A stretch of DNA of 64,000 nt, taken from positions 1 to 64,000 of the forward strand of contig CAKUTA010000009.1 of assembly GCA_934691625.1 (NCBI GenBank), written 5' to 3'. The notes beneath the pieces were generated by a model that did not search any database, was not told where the DNA came from, and worked only from the letters and a program-made list of their open reading frames with translations. Every line of letters begins with the position of its first letter. Position 1 is the stretch's first letter. Positions 18,000-27,759 of this stretch are shown here, in pieces. A program made the translations under genes and the position numbers. Source of the stretch: an uncultured Bacteroidales bacterium. Lineage in GTDB: Bacteria > Bacteroidota > Bacteroidia > Bacteroidales > UBA932.

Positions 18000-20537
18000 A
18001 TGGAAAACAATAGTGCTATATTAGAGGGGCTTGATAGTCAGCAGAGGGCTGCAGTGAGCCAGACTGAGGGGCCGGTGCTCATAGTTGCCGGAGCCGGGGC
18101 GGGGAAGACAAGAGTTCTTACAGGAAGAATCGCCTACATCCTGGAAAAGGGCGGAGAACCAGACCGGATTCTGGCATTGACATTCACGAAGAAGGCTGCT
18201 GCTGAAATGAAGGAGAGGATTGCGGCAATGGTGGGGGAGCGCAAGGCCCGCCGGCTGTATATGGGGACTTTCCATTCTGTTTTCATACGCTTTCTCAGGG
18301 AATACGCGGAGAGCCTGGGCTATCCTTCCAGCTTTACGATTTACGATACCGGGGATTCTATCAGCGCGATAAAGTCATGCCTGAAGGAACTGAAGCTGGA
18401 TGACAAGGTATATAAGCCGAAGGATGTCCTGGGCCGTATATCCATGGCGAAGAATAACCTTGTGACACCGGAAGTATATAAGAAGGACGCACAGGCCATC
18501 ATCAACGATACTCACGCCAAAAAACCTGAAATCTGCAATATCTATGCGCTCTATGCGGCGAAATGCAAGCAGGCAGGTGTCATGGACTTTGATGATATCC
18601 TTCTGAACATGAATATATTGTTCAGGGATAATCAGGAAGCGCTGAAGGATATCGCGTCAAGGTTTGACTACATCCTTGTAGATGAGTACCAGGACACGAA
18701 TTCTGCGCAGTACCTCATCCTGAAAAAGCTGAGCCAGTTTCATCGGAATATCTGTGTTGTGGGCGATGACTCGCAGTCGATATACGCTTTCCGCGGAGCC
18801 AGGATCGAGAATATCCTGAACTTCCGCAAGGACTATCCGGACTGCCGGCTGTTCCGTCTCGAGCAGAACTACAGGTCCACACAGGTGATTGTTGATGCAG
18901 CGAACTCTGTCATAGAAAAGAACTCCTCGCGTATTCCGAAGACATGTTTCTCTAAAGGCCCGGAGGGAGACAGGATACATCTTATCAAGGCTTATACGGA
19001 GCAGGAGGAAGCGATACTGATAGTCTCGTCCATCATAGAACGGATGGAAAAGGATCATTGTCAGTATCAGGACTTTGCAATTCTGTACAGGACAAACTCC
19101 CAGTCCAGGGCACTGGAGGAGGCATTGCGCAAGCGGAACCTGCCGTACCGCATATATTCCGGCAATTCATTCTTCGACAGGGCTGAAGTGAAGGACATGA
19201 TGGCATACTTGAAGCTCGCCGTCAATACCAATGATGATGAGTCTTTCCGTCGTGTGCTCAACACCCCTGCCAGAGGCATCGGCTCCACTTCCGAGGAGGC
19301 TCTTGTCAATGCTGCCCGCTCCCGCGGGATTTCACTGTTCAATGCATGTGAACCGTCGGTTCTGGAGGCTGCAGGCATCAAGTCCGGTTCGGCGGGAAGG
19401 ATAATGGCTTTCAGGAATATGATAGCCATGGCCAATGCTGCATTGACGAAAGATGATGCATTCACAGTCGCTGGCATGCTGGCATCGCAGTCAGGACTTT
19501 ATGCTTCGTTCAAGAATGACAATTCCATTGAAAACCAGTCTCGTGCGGCGAACATAGAGGAACTTCTGAACAGCGTGAAGAGCTTTGTCGAGGACAGGCA
19601 GAACCAGTATCGGGAGGAAATGCTTGCGGAAGAAAGTGTGGAGGATGTGGATTCGATACAGGAGAGCGAGCTTCCACTTGTCACACTCGGAGATTTTCTT
19701 GAGGATGTCTCTCTTCTGAGCGCGGTGGATGTGTCTGAAGATGAGGATGCTTCCAATAAGATAACAATGATGACGGTTCATTCGTCCAAGGGGCTTGAAT
19801 TTCCGTATGTATATGTCGCAGGCATGGAAGAGAATATCTTCCCGTCAGGCGGCTCATTCTCCGACCCGGTGCAGATCGAGGAGGAGAGACGGCTTTTCTA
19901 CGTGGCTCTTACACGAGCTAAAGTGGCTGTGAACCTTTCGTTTGCGGCTACGAGGATGCGTAACGGGAAACATGAGCAGAATGCTCCGAGCCGCTTCGTG
20001 AAGGAAATTGATACCAAGTATATTGACAATCCTATACGGGAAGACGAGGATATGCCTGACAGCATGGAACAGCAGGGGGGATTCCGTGGCTTCGGCTCCC
20101 GTTTCGGCGGATCCGGCGCTTTCGGTGGAGGACGTTTCCAGGGACATCAGTCATGCGGCAGCAGGTTCACGGGGGAGTCCGGAAAGGCTTATGGAATGTC
20201 CACCAAAGGGTATGGTACATCAAGTCCGGTCAGGACCGAGAAGCGCACAGCCCCTGTATCTTCTGTCACGGGGCGTCCGCTTAAGCCTGTAGCACATTCT
20301 GCCTATCAGTATCCCGCACAGGTGCCTCATACACCTGATCCTGATTTCACACCGGTTTCGGTTTTGGAGCTTAAGGCCGGGCAGCGCATCGAGCATAACA
20401 GATTCGGATATGGGGTTATCCAGCAGATAACCGGTTCTGGTACGGACTTGAAAGCCAGGATCCTGTTCGACTCTTTCGGAGAAAAGATATTGCTGCTTAA
20501 GTATGCGAAAATTCGTGTGGATAAGGCAAATCACTGA
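18000..20537 (+). CDS. ATP-dependent DNA helicase, UvrD/PcrA family
   Basis: The 845-residue product is a superfamily 1 3'-5' helicase acting in excision and mismatch repair and in clearing replication blocks. Motifs visible: Q-like LDSQQRAAV near residue 11, Walker A GAGAGKT (31-37), ALTFTKKAAAEM near 59, DEYQDTN near 225, QNYRS near 290, and VHSSKGLEF with VALTRAK near 590-640. A Gly/Phe/Ser-rich linker (about 690-780) is followed by a Tudor-like C-terminal domain (IEHNRFGYGVI), which in PcrA contacts RNA polymerase. Length is slightly above the usual 720-780, mostly from the linker. It is transcribed divergently from nqrA. Whether it is better named uvrD or pcrA cannot be decided here. Confidence 0.95.
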   Translation: MENNSAILEGLDSQQRAAVSQTEGPVLIVAGAGAGKTRVLTGRIAYILEKGGEPDRILALTFTKKAAAEMKERIAAMVGERKARRLYMGTFHSVFIRFLREYAESLGYPSSFTIYDTGDSISAIKSCLKELKLDDKVYKPKDVLGRISMAKNNLVTPEVYKKDAQAIINDTHAKKPEICNIYALYAAKCKQAGVMDFDDILLNMNILFRDNQEALKDIASRFDYILVDEYQDTNSAQYLILKKLSQFHRNICVVGDDSQSIYAFRGARIENILNFRKDYPDCRLFRLEQNYRSTQVIVDAANSVIEKNSSRIPKTCFSKGPEGDRIHLIKAYTEQEEAILIVSSIIERMEKDHCQYQDFAILYRTNSQSRALEEALRKRNLPYRIYSGNSFFDRAEVKDMMAYLKLAVNTNDDESFRRVLNTPARGIGSTSEEALVNAARSRGISLFNACEPSVLEAAGIKSGSAGRIMAFRNMIAMANAALTKDDAFTVAGMLASQSGLYASFKNDNSIENQSRAANIEELLNSVKSFVEDRQNQYREEMLAEESVEDVDSIQESELPLVTLGDFLEDVSLLSAVDVSEDEDASNKITMMTVHSSKGLEFPYVYVAGMEENIFPSGGSFSDPVQIEEERRLFYVALTRAKVAVNLSFAATRMRNGKHEQNAPSRFVKEIDTKYIDNPIREDEDMPDSMEQQGGFRGFGSRFGGSGAFGGGRFQGHQSCGSRFTGESGKAYGMSTKGYGTSSPVRTEKRTAPVSSVTGRPLKPVAHSAYQYPAQVPHTPDPDFTPVSVLELKAGQRIEHNRFGYGVIQQITGSGTDLKARILFDSFGEKILLLKYAKIRVDKANH

Positions 20538-20544
20538 AAATTGC

Positions 20545-20745
20545 TATATTTGCATCGAAGTTTTTCATAATTTAAGTTTAGGTTCAGAAGCTGTCTGAAG
20601 GCGGCTTCAAAGTAACGGGGCTTGTCGCAGTGACTGTGGCAGCCCCGTGATTTGTCGTACCTTATGCCGGTTTGTCCGTTGCAGTTTTTTCAGCCACTGC
20701 CGATTCCCGCATGGCGACGGATAGAAGTGCCCAGTCGGGATGGGC
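20545..20745 (+). ncRNA. Candidate structured small RNA downstream of uvrD
   Basis: This stretch has no ORF but begins with an exact -7 box, TATATTTG (20545-20552), just after the uvrD stop. Several hairpins follow: GAAGC/GCTTC (about 20587-20608), a GC-rich stem ACGGGGCT/AGCCCCGT (about 20616-20650), a long-range stem TCCGTTGC/GCGACGGA around 20675-20721, and GCCCA/TGGGC (20729-20745). No clear T-run follows any of them, so the 3' end is unknown. It matches no RNA family I recognise. It could instead be a leader for the lipoprotein gene at 20915. The rest of the gap to 20914 is AT-rich with nothing evident. Confidence 0.35.
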
Positions 20746-20914
20746 ATCAGCAAAAACAGGAAACTTCGTGAATTTTTCCGTAATTCTGTTTAAGAATCAT
20801 AAATATTTCGTGATATGATTTTTAATTAAATATTATCGCATTGATTTATATGATTCTTAAATGCTTTCTGCCGGAATTGTCATACATTCGCATCCGTCAG
20901 AAAACTATTTGATC

Positions 20915-22045
20915 ATGAAGAAAACTATTACATTCCATGTTGCCGGCAGCAGTTTCTGCCGTGCAATGCTGCTTTTACAGCTTATGATTCTTCCATTGTC
21001 ATGTCGGCGTTTGCAGCCGGATGCGTCTGCCGGGGAAGGCGTGCTGTGCCTGCATTTCTCGGAAAACTCCTATGAGCAGACTAAGGCGGCAGGAGAAGTC
21101 CCGGATACCAGTGACTTCATCCTGAAGATTACAGGTCCTGGAGATGCCGTGGTGTATGATGGAAAATACGGAGATTCTCCGGAGCGGCTTCAGGTGAAGT
21201 CAGGCTCATATAATATATCAGTGCGTTCAGGCACGTTCACCAGACCGTCATTCTCATCTCCGCTTTATGGTGACGACCAGTGCGTCGTGGTCAAGTCCGG
21301 CGGAATGGCGGATGTCTATCTTGCCTGCGAGCAGCTGAATGCCGGAATACGTCTTAAGATTGCTCCGGACTTTCTGAAGAACTATCCTGCGGGAGTGCTG
21401 TTCTTGAAATCTGCCGAGGGAAAGCTCATGTACGGCTATTCGGAAAAGCGTATAGCCTACTTCAGTCCAGGGAATGTCTCACTTCTGCTGAATGATTCCG
21501 GACAGGATCGTTCTTTGTTTACAAAGGCGCTGAAAGCCAGGCAGGTGCTGACTGTAAACATCTCAGCTCCGTCATCATCCCAGACTTCATCTGGCGGGGG
21601 AAGACTGCACATATCTGTGGATACTTCCAGGGTATGGCTTAATGACAGCTATAAGATCGGAAGCGGTTCGTCATCAAGTGGCGGCTCTGCATCGGGAGCT
21701 ACATACAAGAGCGCATATAATGTGACACAGGCAAAGTCGGAAATAGGAGCGGAGGATGTCTGGGTGTATGGATATATAGTTGGCGGCGACCTGACTTCGG
21801 CATCGGTATCTTTTGATGAGCCGTTCAGCTCCAATACCAATATCGCGATTGCCGGAAGAACTTCTGTGTCGGAGAAAGAGTCCTGTTTCTCTGTCCAGCT
21901 TGTGAAAGGTTCCATCCGTGATGCCTTGAACCTTGCTGATAACCCTGAGAACCTGAAGCACAAGGTGTATCTTAAGGGCGACATCGTAGAATCCTACTAT
22001 GGCATCCCCGGAATCAAGAACATCTCGGACTATGTGCTGGAGTAG
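20915..22045 (+). CDS. DUF4493-type lipoprotein with C-terminal OB-like domain
   Basis: The 376-residue product has a lipoprotein signal (LMILPLSC). An N-terminal domain (about 45-230) reads DTSDFILKITGPGDAVVYDG, the style of DUF4493. A Ser/Gly-rich linker (about 250-265) leads to a C-terminal domain (about 265-376) with DVWVYGYIVGGDLTSASVSF and HKVYLKGDIVESYYGIPGIKN, resembling the OB-like DUF6359. It is presumably anchored to the outer or inner membrane; no enzymatic motif is seen. ATG 20915 is chosen over 20861 because it begins the signal peptide. It stands alone, convergent with the sulfatase. Function unknown. Confidence 0.65.
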   Translation: MKKTITFHVAGSSFCRAMLLLQLMILPLSCRRLQPDASAGEGVLCLHFSENSYEQTKAAGEVPDTSDFILKITGPGDAVVYDGKYGDSPERLQVKSGSYNISVRSGTFTRPSFSSPLYGDDQCVVVKSGGMADVYLACEQLNAGIRLKIAPDFLKNYPAGVLFLKSAEGKLMYGYSEKRIAYFSPGNVSLLLNDSGQDRSLFTKALKARQVLTVNISAPSSSQTSSGGGRLHISVDTSRVWLNDSYKIGSGSSSSGGSASGATYKSAYNVTQAKSEIGAEDVWVYGYIVGGDLTSASVSFDEPFSSNTNIAIAGRTSVSEKESCFSVQLVKGSIRDALNLADNPENLKHKVYLKGDIVESYYGIPGIKNISDYVLE

Positions 22046-22100
22046 GTCTCAGGCATGAAACCTATCCTGCTATAGTCTCATCCGCTCTTTGAGCATTGGC

Positions 22101-23786
22101 TTACTCGTCGCTTTCCAGCTGCTGCCGGTAGCTGGAAAGCTCTTTCAGCAGCTGGCGTGTTATCTTCTCGTAGCCTGGCTTTCCGTAAACATTGTTCAGT
22201 TCGTGCGGATCGGCCTCCAGGTCGTATAGCTCGTAATAATCTATATCCTTGTCCTCTGGAGAAAAATAGTCTATGGACATCAGATATTTGAGGGTGCTGT
22301 TCTCATTGGTTCCATCAATTCCCTGGTACTTGTTTTCCTGCACGGCGTCAAGTCCTCCTTTGCCAAAGAAGTGGATGAGCTTATATCTGTCTGTGCGCAC
22401 ACCATCATGCTTGCGGACCATGTGATAGGTAGGATAGTCATAGTAGTGATAATAGATGCTTTTGCGCCATGGTTTCACCTCATCACCGTGTTCGAATACT
22501 GGCAGCAGTGAGCGCCCTGGCATATATTCCGGTTTGTCTATTCCTGCGAGTGCCAGGAATGTAGGTGCGTAGTCGATGTTCTGAATCAGTTTGCTGCATA
22601 CGGAACCAGGCTTGATATGCCCTGGGTAGGATACAATAAGAGGTGTCCGGAATGACTCCTCGTACATGAATCTCTTGTCGAACCATCCGTGCTCGCCCAT
22701 ATAGAAACCCTGATCGGAAGTATATATTACGACTGTGTTATCTGCGAGGCCATGCTCTTCAAGATAGTCCAGAATACGTCCGACACTCAGGTCAACACTA
22801 TGAATGACGGACATGTAGTCGCGTATGTAGCTCTGATACTTCCAGTTGTCCAGTTCCTTGCCGGAAAGGTCCGCCTCCAGCAGCTTTCTGTTCCTGGGGA
22901 AGTAGTAGCGTCCCCAGGCGGCTCTCTGTTCCGGAGTCATCCTGTTTATCTCGCCCATGAGTCCATTGTAGGAGTCCTTGCTGTCGATATTGTCCATGTC
23001 CAGCATTTCCGGGACCTTGAAGTCCTGCTCCCATCTCATGTCCTTCAGAATACTCATCTTCTGCGTCCTGGCTGCGCTGCCACGGGTCTTGTAGTCATCA
23101 TAGAACGTTTCCGGAACAGGAAACTCCACATTGTCATACATTCCAAGGAACTTCGTGTCTGCCAGCCAGTTCCGGTGCGGAGCCTTGTGATGCAGCAGCA
23201 GACAGAATGGATTTGACGCATCCCTATGCTCCAAGAAGTCGATAGCATGGTCCGTGGACAGGTCTGTGGAATATCCTTCTTCCACAATGAACTTGTTTCC
23301 GGTATCGTTTCCGCGGTATTGCGGATTGTAATATTGCCCCTGGTCATTATATATGTGGTAATAGTCGAAGCCTTTAGGCTCGCAGTCAATGTGCCATTTC
23401 CCGATAAGAGCGGTCTGATATCCGGCGTCATGAAGCATCTCCGAGAAAAATGTCAGTGTCGTGTCTATTCCTTCGCTGAGCTGTTTCTGCCCGTTCTGAT
23501 GACTGTACATGCCGGTAATCAGGCATGCTCTTGAGGGCGTGGAAAGCGAATTTTCCACGAATGCCCTGTCGAACCGCATGCCCTGTCTGGCAATCCTGTC
23601 TATATTCGGTGTCGGAGCCAGCTGTGACACGGGGCTTCCGTAGGCGCTGATGCACTGAAATGCGTGGTCATCGCACATTATATATATAATATTGGGGCGT
23701 TGAGGTTCATCCTTTTTCTGAACCTGTCCAACGGCAGTGCAGCAGGATAAGACTGCGAATGATGAAAGAACTGATCTCGTATTCAT
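22101..23786 (-). CDS. Ser-type sulfatase (family S1), exported
   Basis: Sulfatases hydrolyse sulfate esters from glycans. The 561-residue product has an N-terminal export signal (SSFAVLSCC, possibly lipidated) and the metal-site opening PNIIYIMCDDH (Asp 39/40). The core motif S82-T-P-S-R is followed by ACLITGMYSHQNG; Ser 82 would need conversion to formylglycine by a radical-SAM maturase (anSME), not present in the window. GKWHI and APHRNW supply further active-site residues. The overall style is close to N-acetylglucosamine-6-sulfatase-like enzymes of gut Bacteroidales, but the substrate is not determined. ATG 23786 is chosen because the longer start at 23822 lies inside the promoter. It is a single gene, not next to a susC. 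Confidence 0.9.
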   Translation of the reverse strand: MNTRSVLSSFAVLSCCTAVGQVQKKDEPQRPNIIYIMCDDHAFQCISAYGSPVSQLAPTPNIDRIARQGMRFDRAFVENSLSTPSRACLITGMYSHQNGQKQLSEGIDTTLTFFSEMLHDAGYQTALIGKWHIDCEPKGFDYYHIYNDQGQYYNPQYRGNDTGNKFIVEEGYSTDLSTDHAIDFLEHRDASNPFCLLLHHKAPHRNWLADTKFLGMYDNVEFPVPETFYDDYKTRGSAARTQKMSILKDMRWEQDFKVPEMLDMDNIDSKDSYNGLMGEINRMTPEQRAAWGRYYFPRNRKLLEADLSGKELDNWKYQSYIRDYMSVIHSVDLSVGRILDYLEEHGLADNTVVIYTSDQGFYMGEHGWFDKRFMYEESFRTPLIVSYPGHIKPGSVCSKLIQNIDYAPTFLALAGIDKPEYMPGRSLLPVFEHGDEVKPWRKSIYYHYYDYPTYHMVRKHDGVRTDRYKLIHFFGKGGLDAVQENKYQGIDGTNENSTLKYLMSIDYFSPEDKDIDYYELYDLEADPHELNNVYGKPGYEKITRQLLKELSSYRQQLESDE

Positions 23787-23819
23787 ATTATAAGAGGTGT
23801 TATATGTGATTGATAGCAT

Positions 23820-23827
23820 CAAAGTTA
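23820..23827 (-). promoter_or_regulatory. -7 box of the sulfatase promoter
   Basis: TAACTTTG on the minus strand matches TAnnTTTG exactly. The expected transcript start near 23813 excludes the start at 23822. No -33 box was recognised. Confidence 0.6.
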
Positions 23828-23860
23828 GCTAATTTCATCGAAACACGTCGAAATATTCTC

Positions 23861-23890
23861 TTGCAAAACGGATTTTATTGCTTATATTTG
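23861..23890 (+). promoter_or_regulatory. Promoter of tRNA-Gly
   Basis: TTG (23861-23863), a 19-bp spacer and TATATTTG (23883-23890) form a full Bacteroidota promoter. The predicted start is near 23897, about 28 nt before the tRNA. Confidence 0.8.
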
Positions 23891-23924
23891 CAGTGCAATC
23901 TGGAAAACTACCGGATTTGCCATT

Positions 23925-23997
23925 GCGGAAATAGCTCAGCTGGTAGAGCGTTGGCTTCCCAAGCCGAAGGTCGCGGGTCCGAGTCCCGTTTTCCGCT
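23925..23997 (+). tRNA. tRNA-Gly (CCC)
   Basis: A cloverleaf is clear: acceptor GCGGAAA with TTTCCGC, D arm AGCTCAGCTGGTAGAGC, anticodon stem TTGGC/GCCGA with loop TTCCCAA giving CCC, T arm GCGGGTCCGAGTCCCGT, discriminator T. CA follows in the DNA. It is transcribed alone from its own promoter and ends at a strong terminator. Confidence 0.95.
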
Positions 23998-24007
23998 CAG
24001 GTACACT

Positions 24008-24043
24008 AGGAGATGACCAAAAATGCGGTCATCTCCTTTTTTT
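24008..24043 (+). terminator. Terminator of tRNA-Gly
   Basis: A perfect 11-bp stem (AGGAGATGACC with GGTCATCTCCT) and a short A-rich loop are followed by seven T residues. Confidence 0.95.
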
Positions 24044-24102
24044 AGTTCACTATTCCAGTGTTTCATTTTCGTAACACCCGATTTCTATTAAAGTGAAAAT
24101 TT

Positions 24103-24455
24103 TTGCAGAAAATAAATTTTGTCGTACCTTTGTTTTCGAAATGTAAACCGATTAATTGCGAAGCGGTAGGCTTTAGGGGCTTGCTGCTTTCGAAATGAAG
24201 CCGGCGTGGGCTAAAAGTTAATAGAAGCATGAGCTTATTAGACTGCTTGTCGTGAGTCCCCGGTCTGTCTGTTTTTTTCGGGCAGGATTGATTTGTACCA
24301 GAATAGTTGAAATAAAATTTTTGTGAACTAACATGCTTATGAATTATGTCTCGTTCCCCTTTCACCTGAAGAAAGAGGATGGAAAATCTGCATCTGGAGT
24401 GTCTCCGTGTTCATGAATTATTATCACCATATAAATAAACCAAAACCACAATTTT
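24103..24455 (+). promoter_or_regulatory. Promoter and long leader of the susC1 operon
   Basis: TTG (24103-24105), a 19-bp spacer and TACCTTTG (24125-24132) form an exact promoter. Transcription near 24139 would give a leader of about 315 nt before the susC1 ATG. The leader holds short hairpins (for example AAGC/GCTT near 24226 and CCCG/CGGG flanking a T7 run near 24258-24284). No known riboswitch was recognised. Long leaders of this type can carry post-transcriptional control, which is inference here. Confidence 0.65.
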
Positions 24456-27400
24456 ATGAGAGTATTTAAGACAATTGCTGTGACTCTTCTGGCATTGGTC
24501 ACCTGTGTAGGTGTCGTTGCTCAGAATAGAACGGTGTCGGGAAAAATCCTGGACAACCAACAGCAGCCTCTTATCGGTGCGGCAGTAATGATTTCCGGAA
24601 CCAATACCGGAACTACGACTGACGTTGACGGTAATTTCTCAATGTCGGTTCCTTCTGGAGATGTCGTCCTGGAGGTATCGTCTTTGGGATATATTTCCAG
24701 GAAAGTGAATCTTTCTGCATCCCGGTCATCTATTGATGTTGTACTTGAAGAAGATGACATGACCCTTAATGAAACAATCGTCGTCGGTTATGGAACGCAG
24801 AAAAAAGTCAATCTTACTGGTGCGATAACGCAGATTGATTCCAAAGCTTTGGAGAATCGTTCCGCTCATTCCGTGACGAATATGCTTCAGGGTTCTGTCC
24901 CTGGACTTAATGTCAGCACGTCTTCAGGAAATCCTGGCTCTAATGGAACTCTGAACATCCGAGGATATACATCTATCAATGACGCATCGCCTCTTGTCCT
25001 TATTGATGGCGCTGTGGGGGATATAAACCGTGTTAATCCTAACGATGTCGAATCTATATCGGTTATCAAGGATGCTGCAGCAGCTGCTGTATATGGTGCA
25101 CGTGCTGCCTTCGGTGTTATCCTTGTCACAACAAAGAGCGGAAAGGAATCTGACGGTAAAGCTACTGTACGATATAGCGGCCGTTTCGGATGGGAGGAGC
25201 CTACGACATCTACTGACTATGAAACCAGAGGATATTGGTCTGTCGCCACAATCAACAAGTTCCGTATGGCATCCGAGGGCTCTAACTATGTGCTGTACGA
25301 TGACTATGATATGCAGCAGCTTCTCGCCCGTGTCAATGACAAGACCGAGAATCCAGACCGTCCATGGGTTGTTGAGCGCGTGGTGAACGGACGTAATCAG
25401 TGGCGCTACTATGGTAATAACGATTGGTGGCACATGCTTTTCCGTGACAAGCATCCTGTGCAGCAGCATAATGTTTCAATGTCCGGGGGGGGCAAGGGTG
25501 TTAACTACTTCGTTTCCGGAGGCTATGACCGTGAAACTGGTATTATGAGGCAGAACCCGGATGTGTTCCAGAAGTACAATCTGCGGGCAAAGCTTAATTT
25601 CGATATAAACAAGTATATCAAATTCAGCAACAATACTTCATTCTTCAGCTCGAATTACAGTTTTATCGGTGTGGATGATATTCAGAATGCCATTACATAC
25701 AGTTCTGCTCATGCGCTTCCGATCTTCCCGATGAAAAACCCTGATGGCTCTTGGCTGTATCTTCCTGCAAGCGGTATTCTGAACGGCTCTTATGCTGTGG
25801 CCAATGGACGTCATATTGCATTCGGTGAAGCTAAAAACAAGAATGCGGACAAGAAGTCGGACTTTGCGAACACCTCGGAACTTACGATCACTCCTGTAAA
25901 AGGTCTCTCCATCGTAGCTAACTTTACCTATAGGCTTCACCAGCTCAGGGAAACCCGCAGAACCACGAAATATGCCTATAAGCAGTATCCTGATGGGGAA
26001 ACGCAGTATTTTGATTCAGGTGCTGGTCTGGACAAGCTTTCCGAGACGGTGAAGACCTACAACTACTACTCTACGAATATCTTTGCGACCTATCAGCATA
26101 CATGGAATGACAAGCATAATTTCCAGATTATGGCTGGAGGAAACTATGAAACGCAGAACCAGAAGAATATAGGTGCTGAAGGTCAGTATCTGATTTCTGA
26201 GACATTGGCAGACCTTGACCTTGTAGGAACCAGTTCAGATGGTACCACAGTGATGTCTGTTTCAGGAGGACGTACAGAGTATGCCCTCCTCGGATATTTC
26301 GGACGAATCAATTACGATTATGCCGGAAGATATCTGTTCGAGCTTTCCGGACGCTATGATGGTACTTCCCGTTTCCTGTCCGGTCATAGATGGGGTATGT
26401 TCCCTTCAGGCTCTATCGGATGGCGTATCAGCGAAGAACCTTTCTTTTCACGGGCAAAGAATGTGGTCAACAATATGAAGCTCAGGGCTTCTTATGGTAC
26501 TCTCGGAAACCAGAATGTCGCCAATTACATTGCGGTCAGAACTATTTCTCTCAGCGACTTCAAATATTACAGCTTCGGCGAGACAAGTTCTGTGGCCAAA
26601 TATTCAAGTATCTCCGCTCCTAACTCATCAGATCTGACATGGGAGACTACAGTTCATTATAATGTTGGTCTCGATGTAGATATGTTCAAGAGCAGGCTTC
26701 AGTTCACAGGTGAGGCCTATATCCGTGATACGAAGGATATGCTTACTGATGGCTATGCTCTTCCTGCTCTTTATGGCGCTGATGCTCCGAAGCAGAATAC
26801 GGCGAACTTAAGGACAAAGGGATTTGAGCTCTCTTTGGCGTGGAAAGACCAGCTGTCTATAGCAGGCAGGCCGTTCGGCTACAATGTTAGAGTTTCATTG
26901 AGCGACTACGACTCTGAAATTACCAAGTACGAGAATGCGACGAAGACATTTGCCAAGGATTACTATGTCGGAATGAAGCTTGGCGAAATCTGGGGCTTTG
27001 TTGCTGACGACCTGTTCCAGTCTGATGAGGAGGCGGCAGAATATGCCTCCAAGGTGGATCTGTCCTATGTCAGTGGAAAAGTCCCAGGGGGTGTATGGAA
27101 AGGCGGAGACCTCAAATATGTTGATCTTAATGGAAACGGCAAGATAGATATCGGCGCGAACTCCGTTGATAATCCGGGAGACCGCAAAATTATTGGTAAC
27201 TCTCTCGCACGTCTTCAGTATGGTTTCACTGTAGGCTTTGATTTCATGGGCTTTGATGTATCTGCCTTTTTCCAGGGTACCGGCAACCATTACTGGTATC
27301 CAAGCCAGTACTCCTTTGCCTTCTGGGGACCGTTCTCCCAGCCTATGACTTCTTATATGGATAAGGATCTTCTTTCCAAGTGCTGGGATTATAACAATAC

Positions 27401-27737
27401 TGATGCCTATTTCCCTAGGCCTGTCGCATACTATGCGTATAATGGGTCCGGCCAGTTGAAAAGAGTGAATACCAGATATCTTCAGAATTGCCGCTATCTG
27501 CGTTTCAAGAACCTTTCTGTCGGCTATAGCTTGCCTAAGGATGTCGTGAATAAGATTGGCATCGGCGGAGTAAGAGTCTATTTCACCGGAGAGAATATCG
27601 CATATTGGTCTCCTCTCAAGAAACATACGACTCACATTGATCCGGAGGCGGCATATAACAGAAGCTCCAATAACTATAACAGGGCCTTCTACCCATGGCA
27701 GAAGTCTTATATGTTCGGCGTGGATATCACATTCTAA
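24456..27737 (+). CDS. SusC/RagA-family TonB-linked outer membrane transporter
   Basis: The 1093-residue protein is a TonB-dependent outer-membrane importer that pairs with the following SusD-like lipoprotein. Visible in order: signal peptide ending VVAQ, a carboxypeptidase-like regulatory domain (about 25-105, VSGKILDNQQQPLIGAAVMI), TonB-box region ETIVVGYGTQKK near 106, plug domain with NMLQGSVPGLNVS and VESISVIKDAAAAAVYGARA near 140-215, then a beta-barrel ending FGVDITF. A G8 tract at 25485-25492 encodes part of SGGGK near residue 344. A slip of one base either way brings a stop within about 25 codons. Ligand unknown; the linked BACON protein and phosphoesterase are the only clues. Confidence 0.95.
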   Translation: MRVFKTIAVTLLALVTCVGVVAQNRTVSGKILDNQQQPLIGAAVMISGTNTGTTTDVDGNFSMSVPSGDVVLEVSSLGYISRKVNLSASRSSIDVVLEEDDMTLNETIVVGYGTQKKVNLTGAITQIDSKALENRSAHSVTNMLQGSVPGLNVSTSSGNPGSNGTLNIRGYTSINDASPLVLIDGAVGDINRVNPNDVESISVIKDAAAAAVYGARAAFGVILVTTKSGKESDGKATVRYSGRFGWEEPTTSTDYETRGYWSVATINKFRMASEGSNYVLYDDYDMQQLLARVNDKTENPDRPWVVERVVNGRNQWRYYGNNDWWHMLFRDKHPVQQHNVSMSGGGKGVNYFVSGGYDRETGIMRQNPDVFQKYNLRAKLNFDINKYIKFSNNTSFFSSNYSFIGVDDIQNAITYSSAHALPIFPMKNPDGSWLYLPASGILNGSYAVANGRHIAFGEAKNKNADKKSDFANTSELTITPVKGLSIVANFTYRLHQLRETRRTTKYAYKQYPDGETQYFDSGAGLDKLSETVKTYNYYSTNIFATYQHTWNDKHNFQIMAGGNYETQNQKNIGAEGQYLISETLADLDLVGTSSDGTTVMSVSGGRTEYALLGYFGRINYDYAGRYLFELSGRYDGTSRFLSGHRWGMFPSGSIGWRISEEPFFSRAKNVVNNMKLRASYGTLGNQNVANYIAVRTISLSDFKYYSFGETSSVAKYSSISAPNSSDLTWETTVHYNVGLDVDMFKSRLQFTGEAYIRDTKDMLTDGYALPALYGADAPKQNTANLRTKGFELSLAWKDQLSIAGRPFGYNVRVSLSDYDSEITKYENATKTFAKDYYVGMKLGEIWGFVADDLFQSDEEAAEYASKVDLSYVSGKVPGGVWKGGDLKYVDLNGNGKIDIGANSVDNPGDRKIIGNSLARLQYGFTVGFDFMGFDVSAFFQGTGNHYWYPSQYSFAFWGPFSQPMTSYMDKDLLSKCWDYNNTDAYFPRPVAYYAYNGSGQLKRVNTRYLQNCRYLRFKNLSVGYSLPKDVVNKIGIGGVRVYFTGENIAYWSPLKKHTTHIDPEAAYNRSSNNYNRAFYPWQKSYMFGVDITF
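25485..25492 (+). repeat. G8 homopolymer inside susC1
   Basis: Eight consecutive G lie in frame as part of Ser-Gly-Gly-Gly-Lys. Gain of one G gives a TAA four codons beyond the tract, and loss of one gives TGA about 20 codons on. It is a candidate slippage site. Confidence 0.6.
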
Positions 27738-27759
27738 TTCATATAATGGAAAAAGTATT

